Source: a virus. Taken from it: DNA of 41,094 bases. The stretch spans positions 1-41,094 of IMG/VR virus record IMGVR_UViG_3300049203_000137. One strand, given 5' to 3'. Both the position numbers and the translations under genes were made by a program. Of this stretch, positions 1 to 5,680 are shown piece after piece (position 1 is the stretch's first letter; each line of letters begins with the position of its first letter). The notes beneath the pieces are model-generated. The model was not told the DNA's origin. It searched no databases and saw only the letters and a list, made by a program, of their open reading frames with translations.

Positions 1-173
1 GGGTTGCGGGCGCCGCGCGTCACGACATATTCAAGGACGACAAAGGGAACGCCGCTCTCCAGCTCGTCCGCCTCGGCAAGCGCCTGGTCGAGCCTGCCTG
101 TGAATCGCACAGTTTTCGCGCGCGTTTTTCCGCGCAGCGTGATGGTCCATTCATGGGGGTGGTTTGTTTTCAT
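1..173 (-). CDS. Small phage protein, cut by the window edge (58 residues seen)
   Basis: The frame starts at ATG 173-171 and runs off base 1 in an unbroken frame. It reads MKTNHPHEWTITLRGK at the start and contains the beta-strand-like stretch VPFVVLEYVVTRGA. Joined to the right end of the window, it continues PVAAP and stops at TAA 41078-41076, a natural 63-residue protein. The start overlaps the stop of the upstream gene (ATGA at 173-170), so the two are translationally coupled members of the early minus-strand operon. I do not recognise the family. The clean continuation is the main evidence that the window is one circular (or circularly permuted) genome. Confidence 0.75.
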   Translation of the reverse strand, partial: MKTNHPHEWTITLRGKTRAKTVRFTGRLDQALAEADELESGVPFVVLEYVVTRGARN

Positions 174-385
174 ATCACTTGTACTCCCGAGGCTTTGCCC
201 GAGTGGTTGAAAATAATGCCCTGACGCTCAGCGCGCTCGTCGTTGGTGAGGCTCTCGCCACGCTCAATTTTCGCGGTCAGTTCATCGAAGCGCAGAGAGA
301 ATAACGGAGGAGAAGCGGGTCCCTGAGAGGAGCGCGATTGCTCACGGATGGCGGGCGCGGTAGGTGTGGTTCTGGCGCTGCTCAT
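170..385 (-). CDS. Small hypothetical early protein, 71 aa
   Basis: ATG at 385-383, stop overlapping the next gene by ATGA. The N-terminal third is Ser/Pro/Ala rich and probably disordered. The rest (about residues 30-60) has LRFDELTAKIERGESLTNDERAE split over one predicted helix pair, a pattern seen in small soluble phage proteins of unknown role. It lies 16 bases downstream of the RusA-like gene and is probably co-transcribed with it. No function is assigned. Confidence 0.6.
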   Translation of the reverse strand: MSSARTTPTAPAIREQSRSSQGPASPPLFSLRFDELTAKIERGESLTNDERAERQGIIFNHSGKASGVQVI

Positions 386-401
386 TGGTTCACGGGTTTA
401 T

Positions 402-893
402 TCACGGGAAAATTTCCTGCGTGGCCCAAGTTCCCGCGTTGCTCGGATCGAAATGGGCGCCCGCAAAAATGAAAACGGATGTGCCTTGCTCGGAGCGGTG
501 GTCGACGCGCGCTTGATGGTATCGCCACTCTATCAGGTGGTCGGCGTCGTCGAGGCCGAGGTGTCGGGCGATGAGGTCACGCAGGGGCTTGAGTCCGCCG
601 CGGAGGTTGTCGTCGTCGAGCTGGATTCCGGCTCGGTAGGAGGTGATGACGACGAGAGGGCGGCGCTCCAAGCGGCGGTGAGTTGCTTCTTTGTGCGCAT
701 GCGTTGCCCTGGATGCTGGGCGAGGACGCGATTGAGGCTCGGACTTGTCCACGCGAGCCAGAGGGCGAGGACCTGCCGCCGGCCTTGCGCCGGCAGAGCC
801 GAAGAGGTGCGGATTGAGCCGTGCGACGGTAGGCGAGACTCGGGATGAGAGGGCATCTAGGGAGAGGCGGCCGGCGCTGGATTTGGCAGGCAT
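402..893 (-). CDS. RusA-like Holliday junction resolvase, 163 aa
   Basis: Likely a RusA-family endonuclease that cuts branched DNA during phage recombination or before packaging. Residues 78-142 carry the family pattern: a strand (PLVVITSYRAG), then LDDDNLRGGLKPLRDLIA with D93, D95, N96 and K102, then GLDDADHLIEW with D115, D116 and D118, and a closing strand. The spaced acidic residues match the metal-binding aspartates of RusA. Residues 1-75 are a poorly conserved, Pro/Arg-rich extension; RusA itself is about 120 aa, so a later start is possible, but none is better placed. It closes the recombination module on the minus strand. The family call is from motif recognition, not a search. Confidence 0.65.
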   Translation of the reverse strand: MPAKSSAGRLSLDALSSRVSPTVARLNPHLFGSAGARPAAGPRPLARVDKSEPQSRPRPASRATHAHKEATHRRLERRPLVVITSYRAGIQLDDDNLRGGLKPLRDLIARHLGLDDADHLIEWRYHQARVDHRSEQGTSVFIFAGAHFDPSNAGTWATQEIFP

Positions 894-906
894 GGCGATT
901 AGTTGG

Positions 907-981
907 TTAGCGACGCGAAGCCGCGATCTGCGCGCGGTATCGCTCGGGCAACGACGCGGGGTCTATTCGGGTCCGGCTCAT
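907..981 (-). CDS. Possible 24-aa leader ORF before the RusA-like gene
   Basis: ATG 981-979, stop TAA 909-907, sequence MSRTRIDPASLPERYRAQIA plus four residues. The 'DPASLPERYRAQI' wording resembles N-terminal stretches of phage nuclease-type proteins, so this may be the remnant of a longer N-terminus, cut off when the adjoining cassette inserted, rather than a free peptide. Very short, so uncertain. Confidence 0.3.
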   Translation of the reverse strand: MSRTRIDPASLPERYRAQIAASRR

Positions 982-1011
982 GTTATCCGACGCTGAGTCG
1001 CACAATCACTT

Positions 1012-1018
1012 GTTAGGC
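1012..1018 (-). other. Inverse core of a degenerate attC-like site
   Basis: GCCTAAC on the minus strand ends the two-gene cassette, and its eight-base context CGCCTAAC is complementary to that cassette's own start GTTAGGCG at 1374-1367. Only a short hairpin (CGAC/GTCG, loop 5) follows it and no GTTRRRY core is visible beyond, so the distal half looks decayed, or marks the junction with phage DNA. Confidence 0.35.
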
Positions 1019-1225
1019 GGATGCGAGGCGCACGACGGCGTAGATGAGCCACACGAAAAGCGTGACGATGAGCGCCGCGCCGTGGGCCAACAGGACATCG
1101 ACGCCGAAATCGTATTGGCCGCGAATCGGGCCGCGCTTGATTGAGTAGCGAACAGAGCGCCAGAAGGCGTATGCGGTGATTGCGGCCGGGATGAGCCACC
1201 AGCCAAAGGCGATTGTGATGTTCAT
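1013..1225 (-). CDS. Small membrane protein, 70 aa (cassette gene)
   Basis: Starting at ATG 1225-1223 (MNITIAFGWWLIPAAITAYA) the product has two hydrophobic segments, about residues 5-22 and 47-66, separated by a basic loop with RYSIKRGPIRGQYDF, so it is probably a two-pass inner-membrane protein. The start overlaps the stop of the 41-aa gene upstream (ATGA). The stop TAA falls inside GCCTAAC, the inverse-core motif of an attC-like site, as in the neighbouring cassettes. Function unknown; a holin-like role cannot be excluded but nothing supports it beyond topology. Confidence 0.6.
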   Translation of the reverse strand: MNITIAFGWWLIPAAITAYAFWRSVRYSIKRGPIRGQYDFGVDVLLAHGAALIVTLFVWLIYAVVRLASA

Positions 1226-1347
1226 GTGCAGTCGATCACGACGCCGAGCATCGGCACCGGGAAGATGTAGAGTTTGCGTTTCTTGGAGTCCCAAAAGAGG
1301 CCGACCCAAAGGTCATACCACGCGAAGAGGAGTTTGATTCGTTTCAT
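1222..1347 (-). CDS. Small protein, 41 aa (cassette gene)
   Basis: ATG 1347-1345; sequence begins MKRIKLLFAWYDLWVGLFWD and continues with KKRKLYIFPVPMLGVVI. The FAWYD-W-G-FWD then LYI-P-P pattern is one I recall from tiny phage and mobile-element proteins with no known function. It ends in ATGA coupling to the 70-aa membrane protein. It is the first gene after the core site GTTAGGC of the attC at 1368-1424, so the two genes together would make one two-gene cassette (about 1012-1373). Confidence 0.6.
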   Translation of the reverse strand: MKRIKLLFAWYDLWVGLFWDSKKRKLYIFPVPMLGVVIDCT

Positions 1348-1367
1348 GTTTTCGTGGGCGTTTTTGC

Positions 1368-1424
1368 GCCTAACCGGGCGCCTATCCCAACGAGCTGCGC
1401 TCGTGGGATGCCTGGGTGTTAGGC
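1368..1424 (-). repeat. attC-like recombination site 1 (57 bp)
   Basis: Read on the minus strand it starts with inverse core GCCTAAC (1424-1418) and ends with core GTTAGGC (1374-1368), which pair fully. Inside, ACCCAGGC pairs with GCCCGG (one G-T pair), then ATCCC/GGGAT and ACGAG/CTCGT stack into one long hairpin with a single unpaired A and a small loop. Length 57 bp is the classic size for short integron attC sites. The TAA stop of the upstream gene is inside the inverse core. Positions 1379-1426 are identical to 38386-38433. Confidence 0.75.
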
Positions 1425-1688
1425 AGATGATCTGTGCTTAATCGCGAGGTCTAAGACCGCGTTCACGAATTGGTCGAAGCCCTGATCGGTCAGCTTCGCA
1501 CTCAGCTTCTGCGCCTCGGCCATCGTTTTCTGAATGCGGATCTGCGACTTCAGGTATCGGATGTATTCCGCCATCTCTAGGACGGTCGGACGATCCTCCG
1601 CGGAAAGCACGCGGCGCTCGAATTGATCGAGGAAATCCGGTGACTCGAATTGTGTCAGTCTGGCCTCTGTCAGTTTCGTGTAGTCCAT
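1419..1688 (-). CDS. Cassette gene, helical protein of unknown function, 89 aa
   Basis: ATG 1688-1686 with a strong ribosome site (GAGGAG eight bases upstream), sequence MDYTKLTEARLTQFESPDF at the start. Predicted almost all helical; residues 37-66 (TVLEMAEYIRYLKSQI...EAQKLSAKL) have heptad-like spacing. The stop TAA is in the inverse core of the attC downstream. The segment starts with GTTAGGCAGAT and ends ATCTGCCTAAC, an 11-base match of its own two ends, exactly the layout of an integron cassette (about 1374-1714, 341 bp). No promoter is seen, so it depends on operon transcription. No function assigned. Confidence 0.75.
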   Translation of the reverse strand: MDYTKLTEARLTQFESPDFLDQFERRVLSAEDRPTVLEMAEYIRYLKSQIRIQKTMAEAQKLSAKLTDQGFDQFVNAVLDLAIKHRSSA

Positions 1689-1708
1689 AGTTTTCTCCTC
1701 TCAAATCT

Positions 1709-1761
1709 GCCTAACCTGTCATCGGTCCGAACGCGTTGCGTCGGACGCTTGGGTGTTCGAC
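1709..1761 (-). repeat. attC-like recombination site 2 (53 bp)
   Basis: Minus strand: inverse core GTCGAAC (1761-1755) and terminal core GTTAGGC (1715-1709), so the 3' core belongs to the next cassette, as expected in an array. The middle forms a GC-rich hairpin: GTCCGA/TCGGAC plus CGC/GCG with one bulged A and a three-base loop. The central 40 bases are nearly identical to site 3. Confidence 0.7.
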
Positions 1762-2061
1762 CTAAGCGAACGCGTGATGCAGGTAGCGCCCCACGCGTTC
1801 GAGTTTGTGGATAGCGGAAATGGCGATGTCCTCGCGCGCCAAGTCCCCGGCCTTATGCATCATCGTGACGGCTGCGTCTACGTGGCCAAGTTCGTCGGCA
1901 AGAAGAGTCCGATTAGTTAGCTCTCTCGGATAGTTCGGGTTGTAGCTCTCGTAGCCATGTCGCAGGATTTTTCCGACGACCTGGATTACTTCGGCGCATT
2001 CCTCGGCCAAAAGCGCGAGGCGCTCGGCCTCCGCTGGGGTGAGTTTATTGAAGTGTGACAT
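1762..2061 (-). CDS. MazG-like nucleotide pyrophosphohydrolase, cassette gene, 99 aa
   Basis: Likely a small all-alpha NTP/dNTP pyrophosphatase of the MazG/MazG-like superfamily, which hydrolyses (d)NTPs to monophosphates, either house-cleaning or shifting nucleotide pools. Residues 17-25 hold LLAEECAEV, the EExxE metal-binding motif, and residues 53-60 hold LLADELGHV, the matching ExxD helix with His in place of the usual Asp, which may weaken activity. The length fits single-domain members. The stop TAG directly abuts the inverse core of attC site 2; the cassette starts GTTCGACCTA and ends TAGGTCGAAC, a perfect 10-base match. It is thus a mobile cassette with metabolic cargo. Confidence 0.65.
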   Translation of the reverse strand: MSHFNKLTPAEAERLALLAEECAEVIQVVGKILRHGYESYNPNYPRELTNRTLLADELGHVDAAVTMMHKAGDLAREDIAISAIHKLERVGRYLHHAFA

Positions 2062-2072
2062 GATAAAAATAG

Positions 2073-2125
2073 GTCGAACCTGTCATCGGTCCGAACGCTT
2101 CGCGTCGGACGCTTGGTTGTTCACC
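2073..2125 (-). repeat. attC-like recombination site 3 (53 bp)
   Basis: Minus strand: inverse core GGTGAAC (2125-2119), core GTTCGAC (2079-2073). Central hairpin GTCCGA/TCGGAC with CGC-TTC-GCG tip and a bulged A, near-identical to site 2. The core deviates from GTTRRRY at the fourth base, but matches the inverse core of the next cassette perfectly. The upstream gene's last 15 codons lie within the site. Confidence 0.6.
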
Positions 2126-2361
2126 ACACGCCGGATATGGACGAAGTATCCCACGGCACCGGGAGCAGGCGCCGGGCGATAAGCATAGCCGGGCGTGATG
2201 CGCTCTGTCCTTAGGCTAGAAAACGGGCCGGTCCCGCCGACCCAGACCTTGTCAGTAGCACGCGAGACTTCGCCGGGGCGCAGTTCGCGGAATCCGGCCG
2301 GGATCTCCGGCCGCGTGGCGCTGGCAGGCTGCGGGGTGTCGTTGGTGGGTGTAGTGCTCAT
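2083..2361 (-). CDS. Phage protein reading into attC site 3, 92 aa
   Basis: ATG 2361-2359. Residues 21-55 (IPAGFRELRPGEV...TDKVWVGG) resemble the N-terminal part of the protein at 9099-9557 (LPAGWRWLRVGEI...GDEI), so the two are probably paralogues of a small phage family. The C-terminal 15 residues (from VVNNQASDAKRS) are encoded by the attC hairpin itself, so the native end was probably replaced when cassettes joined here. I could not find the expected cassette start (GTTCACC) upstream, so this may be a phage gene adjoining the array, or an old cassette with an eroded start. Function unknown. Confidence 0.6.
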   Translation of the reverse strand: MSTTPTNDTPQPASATRPEIPAGFRELRPGEVSRATDKVWVGGTGPFSSLRTERITPGYAYRPAPAPGAVGYFVHIRRVVNNQASDAKRSDR

Positions 2362-2404
2362 TTGATTACGTTGGGTTTAGAGGCCGGATTGCTCACCGTG
2401 GTGT

Positions 2405-2710
2405 TCAGTATTTCAGTTCCTTCCGCGTGATCGTCGTGACCGGCGGGGGCTGGACGCATCCGCGCACCTCGACCGACTTGTGTCCGGGCGTCAGGTCGAA
2501 GGAGATTTCCAGCGTCAGCTTGCCCTTCATGTGGCCCGACTGGAGCGCGCAGCCCTTGATGATCGGGAAGTTTAGGGCAATCGCCTCGCGAACGGCGTTC
2601 TCCGCTGCCTCGACTATCACCGGCTCCGACCGTTGGAAGTCGTCCACCGTGGCCTCAAGCTCGCGTCGGCGAGCATTGCGTTTCTCGATTTCCTGATGGG
2701 GGCCGTTCAT
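2405..2710 (-). CDS. Hypothetical phage protein, 101 aa
   Basis: The chosen start is ATG 2710-2708, overlapping the upstream stop (ATGA), rather than an in-frame start 48 bases earlier. Residues 1-45 are a charged helix (EIEKRNARRRELEATVDDFQ), followed by a strand-rich half (KGKLTLEISFDLTPG..VEVRGCVQPPPVTTI). The helix-plus-beta layout is common in small phage proteins of unknown role. It is part of the tightly overlapping early operon 2.4-5.7 kb. Confidence 0.6.
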   Translation of the reverse strand: MNGPHQEIEKRNARRRELEATVDDFQRSEPVIVEAAENAVREAIALNFPIIKGCALQSGHMKGKLTLEISFDLTPGHKSVEVRGCVQPPPVTTITRKELKY

Positions 2711-3174
2711 GCCGCCGCTCCCTTCTCCGCGCGCTTGGCCCGGATGAGCGCGATGCAAATCGCCCTAGCCCACGTAGGCGCAAGAGCGTGAATGACTGCA
2801 TCGTCCCCCTCAATCGTTCGCGCAACACCGACTGACCACGGTTTTCCGTTTAGGTGGGATTCGCGCGTAATGTCGCAAAATGGGAAGGCATCCGTGAACG
2901 GCAGCACGGCGTCGGCGGAGGTGGCGAAGCGGGGGGTGCGGTGGAGCCTGTGCGGTGAGCCGCAATAGAACTTATTGCCATCCTCATCTACGAAGGCGCT
3001 AAAGTCACCAAGCTCTCTATTTGGAGAAGATACGTGAAATCGCATCGGGTGCTTCCGGGCCTTTCGGTCTGCCCATTCGTAGAATACCTTTACGGGCCCA
3101 AATTCAGCGCACTCCACGGCGAACACCTCGCTCAACTCGGCGTCGGTCAGTTGGTCTAGGGTGTCGGCGATCAT
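2707..3174 (-). CDS. Phage ABA-sandwich-like protein, 155 aa
   Basis: Resembles small phage proteins with the 'phage ABA sandwich' fold, of unknown function. Features seen: an N-terminal helix (IADTLDQLTDAELSEVFAVE), a central strand region (FSAFVDEDGNKFYCG), the segment FPFCDITRES followed by W at the start of a strand, and the closing helix TWARAICIALIRAKR that in this family follows a short loop. ATGA overlaps link it to both neighbours. Family placement is by pattern only. Confidence 0.55.
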   Translation of the reverse strand: MIADTLDQLTDAELSEVFAVECAEFGPVKVFYEWADRKARKHPMRFHVSSPNRELGDFSAFVDEDGNKFYCGSPHRLHRTPRFATSADAVLPFTDAFPFCDITRESHLNGKPWSVGVARTIEGDDAVIHALAPTWARAICIALIRAKRAEKGAAA

Positions 3175-3494
3175 GTTGAAGCCCTCCCTAAGATCCGGAC
3201 CGCGCGTGAAACAGTTGAGCGAGCGACTCCGAACTGCGCGGCCGTGTCTTCGTGCGAGCGGCCCTTTGCTGCCTTCGCGATTTTCTCGAGGTCGATGCGC
3301 GTCTTCGCCGGCACCAAGTTATTCAGCCGGCACGATCTGCGGACGAGAAACGGCGATACTCCGAAGCGCTCGACAGTCGCGCTTGTGCCGTTGCGTGCGG
3401 CGAACTTGGCCAGCATGCGCGTCTCGTCTTTTGTCAGCCGACGAAAGATGTTTTTCCCGCCGTTGTCTCGGGTGGGTGCGTTGAGGCGTTTCAT
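3171..3494 (-). CDS. Helix-turn-helix DNA-binding protein, 107 aa
   Basis: The start is placed at ATG 3494-3492 (MKRLNAPTRDNGGKN) because it overlaps the stop of the upstream gene. It contains two HTH-like stretches: residues 33-60 (AARNGTSATVERFGVSPFLVRR) and residues 78-102, where HEDTAAQFGVARSTVSRAVR is a clear HTH recognition pattern similar to resolvase/transposase or sigma-type HTHs. It may regulate the early operon or bind the replication origin; target unknown. Confidence 0.6.
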   Translation of the reverse strand: MKRLNAPTRDNGGKNIFRRLTKDETRMLAKFAARNGTSATVERFGVSPFLVRRSCRLNNLVPAKTRIDLEKIAKAAKGRSHEDTAAQFGVARSTVSRAVRILGRAST

Positions 3495-4222
3495 CGTGCT
3501 CCTCCTTCCACCCGCTTGAACGCCACGACCCACACATACGGATTCGCGTCCCACGAGCCGGCGCCGTTTAGTTTTTCCCACAGCTTGCGGTAGCTGCGGC
3601 GCGCCGTATCGAGCAAGGAGCCGGGATTCGGCACCACATGCGTGACCTTGTGCCCCAACCAGTCATCGCCGACCTTCGGGACGCCGTGGACATAGTTGGG
3701 AGCAATGTCGCAGGCGTAGCCCTTGGTGGTGAAAATCGAAACCATGTCTGGGCTGCGAACCTCCGCCACCCCCTCCGCCACCGCGTCCGCCTCGCTGATG
3801 TCCTGCAACCGCTCCAGGCGGACGGAGGTGATTTCGAGGGTGATGCGGGAGGCCCAGCGCGGCATGTGAATCGACGGACGCCAGCGGAACACGGCGCGCA
3901 AGTCCCCGCCTTCGTCGTCCGCCGGATAGCTGACATGGTAGCCATCAGGAAGCGCCTTCGGGATGCCCTTGGCGTAGTCGTAGGCGATACCCTCGCCGTC
4001 GTAGAGTCCCCAAGTTTCGCGGACCCAGAGCGTATCGCCGGGGGCGCCGTAGGGGCAGGGCAATTGATCCAGCGGAACGGGGTGGTCGCCGTTGAGGGAC
4101 CATCCCTCCTCCCACTCGACGAGGTCGCCCTTGAGGATCCGCCGCGTCTGGGTCTTCGGGTCGATCTCGCGGAGCAACGCGCGGATCATGGAAGCTGAAA
4201 ATAGTATCGGCCGGGATTTCAC
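3491..4222 (-). CDS. ASCH-domain-like phage protein, 243 aa
   Basis: The start is GTG 4222-4220, overlapping the upstream stop (GTGA). It opens KSRPILFSASMIRALLRE and then KTQTRRIL, the hallmark of phage proteins often labelled 'morphogenetic' or ASCH-like, a beta-barrel fold related to PUA that binds RNA or modified nucleotides. Other family features: YGAPGDTLWVRETW (about residues 55-72), SIHMPRWASRITLEI (115-130), and a C-terminal YRKLWEKLNG...WDANPYVWVVAFKR. The precise role in phage is unknown; some bacterial ASCH proteins hydrolyse N4-acetylcytidine. A much longer upstream extension in the same frame is not supported. Confidence 0.65.
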   Translation of the reverse strand: MKSRPILFSASMIRALLREIDPKTQTRRILKGDLVEWEEGWSLNGDHPVPLDQLPCPYGAPGDTLWVRETWGLYDGEGIAYDYAKGIPKALPDGYHVSYPADDEGGDLRAVFRWRPSIHMPRWASRITLEITSVRLERLQDISEADAVAEGVAEVRSPDMVSIFTTKGYACDIAPNYVHGVPKVGDDWLGHKVTHVVPNPGSLLDTARRSYRKLWEKLNGAGSWDANPYVWVVAFKRVEGGAR

Positions 4223-4809
4223 GCGGCACCTCCTTTCGCGTCGGCATCCGCTGCGGTCGCTTTCCACGCAGGCAGGCACTCGGCGCCGACGGCTTTTTTC
4301 ACGGCGCCAGGCGGCACGGTTGCCCACCACGCGGACAGCGATGCGGTTCCTTCGCGGGCCTTGGTGTTGCCGATGTCTTCGAGCGTGGCGCGGTCGGGTT
4401 GCTGCGCGGACGCGGCGGGCGCCTGCTCAACCAGTGGCTCGACGCGATGAGGCTTCCGCTTGCCGCGTGCCTCGGTTAGCGCCATGATGATCGCTTGGGT
4501 GATGCCGGACGCGTGCGAGATGCGAATCCCGCCGACTGCCTCACCGCCGAATTTTATCGCGGGATCGCGGTAGAGGGTGACGCGCTGGCCGACGTATGTT
4601 TTTCCCTCGGAGCCCCACAGGGCAACGAGGACGCGGCGCATGGATTTGCTCGGGCGGTAGGCGCGCTTATCGCCGACGAAGTAAATGTTCACCGGCTGCT
4701 CTGCGCTGCCGGCTTCGACGGCTTCGATTGTGACCGTGCGCGGTCCGCCGATCAGGTCGTCGGCGTTCCACTGGTCGGACTTGGGAATAATGGTGTTCGC
4801 GAGATTCAT
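4219..4809 (-). CDS. Conserved protein of the recombination module, 196 aa
   Basis: ATG 4809-4807 (MNLANTIIPKSDQWNADDLI). The pattern IPKSDQ-NADDLIGGPRTVTIEAVE, then EQPVNIYFVGDKRAYRPSKSM, VALWG and TLYRDPAIKFGG..GGIRISH belongs to a phage protein family that regularly sits next to RecE/lambda-type exonucleases. The first 125 residues look like one beta-rich domain, possibly a single-strand DNA-binding or nuclease-partner protein. The last 70 residues are Ala/Glu-rich and variable. Its position immediately downstream of the exonuclease supports a recombination role (inference). Confidence 0.6.
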   Translation of the reverse strand: MNLANTIIPKSDQWNADDLIGGPRTVTIEAVEAGSAEQPVNIYFVGDKRAYRPSKSMRRVLVALWGSEGKTYVGQRVTLYRDPAIKFGGEAVGGIRISHASGITQAIIMALTEARGKRKPHRVEPLVEQAPAASAQQPDRATLEDIGNTKAREGTASLSAWWATVPPGAVKKAVGAECLPAWKATAADADAKGGAA

Positions 4810-4810
4810 G

Positions 4811-5680
4811 TTAGACGGTGATTTCAGTTTCGGACTCGTCCAGGAACGCGGGGATTTCGACCAAGAGGGTCTCGGCAGACGGCACGGGATAAGCGCCGGA
4901 CGCGGCGCACTCCTGCCAGATACGGATGCCCTCGCAGACCTTCTTGCGCGCCTCTGATTTGTAGGTGGACGAAAGCCCGGCCCGGCGAACGGTGTAGGGC
5001 GGCACGGTCTCGAAAAAGACCAGCGTGAAGGAGCGGACTAGCTTGGGCGCGAGCACTTCGAGGCCGCGCAGGTAGAAGGATTCCTGGATGTCGTATCGGA
5101 AATTCGCGATGGCCTTTTCGATTCCGCGGTCGCTGATGTCGCGCGTCGATTTCCAGTCCCAAATGTCGGCGGTGAATTGGTCTGACACGAGAACGTCGTA
5201 TCGCGCGCGGCAATACACGTTGCCCTCCTTCCAGATGGCCGTTACCTCGTGGCGGGCATCGGGGCAGAACGGGCCGCGGTCAATGTCCTTGGCGGCACGG
5301 GCGCGAACATGGTCCGCGACCTTGAGCGCGGACTCGTAGGCGCGAGGCAGAACGGGCACACGGCCGGCCTCGCGTGTGTCGGCACGCCATGCCTGCGCCG
5401 CCTTGCTTTTGAAGTCGTCGAAGTTGCCGACGCTGATCTCGTCCTGATGGCCAGAGAGGATCGCATGGACGAGTGACCCGGTCTCCATGGACTCGGTAGC
5501 CTCGCGCGATTCTGCGCCTAGCCGCGGATGCTCAAGTGCCGCGTGTGCCGGCGACTTCGCTAGCAAAGTCCGCAAGCATCCCGACGAAAGCGAAGGCGCC
5601 GGCGCCGGATCCGCGTGATAGACCGCGGCCGGGATGTTGTGGTGTAGGCCGACGTCGAGCGTCGGTGTGCCTGTGCTCAC
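4811..5680 (-). CDS. PD-(D/E)XK exonuclease of RecE/lambda-exonuclease type, 289 aa
   Basis: Probable double-strand 5'-3' exonuclease that makes 3' single-strand tails for phage recombination. The start is GTG 5680-5678, overlapping the upstream stop (GTGA). Key motifs: an early SSGCLRTLLAKSPAHA helix typical of PDDEXK_1/RecE C-terminal domains; GSLVHAIL, the conserved helix with His; the catalytic core RARYDVL....DIWDWKSTRD, supplying Asp and the D-x-K pair; and QESFYLRG, the QxxxY motif of this nuclease class. No RecT/Red-beta annealing protein is obvious next to it, so the partner may be the protein at 4219-4809 or an unrecognised one. Confidence 0.75.
   Translation of the reverse strand: MSTGTPTLDVGLHHNIPAAVYHADPAPAPSLSSGCLRTLLAKSPAHAALEHPRLGAESREATESMETGSLVHAILSGHQDEISVGNFDDFKSKAAQAWRADTREAGRVPVLPRAYESALKVADHVRARAAKDIDRGPFCPDARHEVTAIWKEGNVYCRARYDVLVSDQFTADIWDWKSTRDISDRGIEKAIANFRYDIQESFYLRGLEVLAPKLVRSFTLVFFETVPPYTVRRAGLSSTYKSEARKKVCEGIRIWQECAASGAYPVPSAETLLVEIPAFLDESETEITV

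Noticed and set aside
1709-2125. Hairpins 2 and 3 as ordinary terminators or REP elements
   Set aside because: They lack poly-T, and the cassette-end complementarity outside the hairpin is not explained by terminators or REP repeats.
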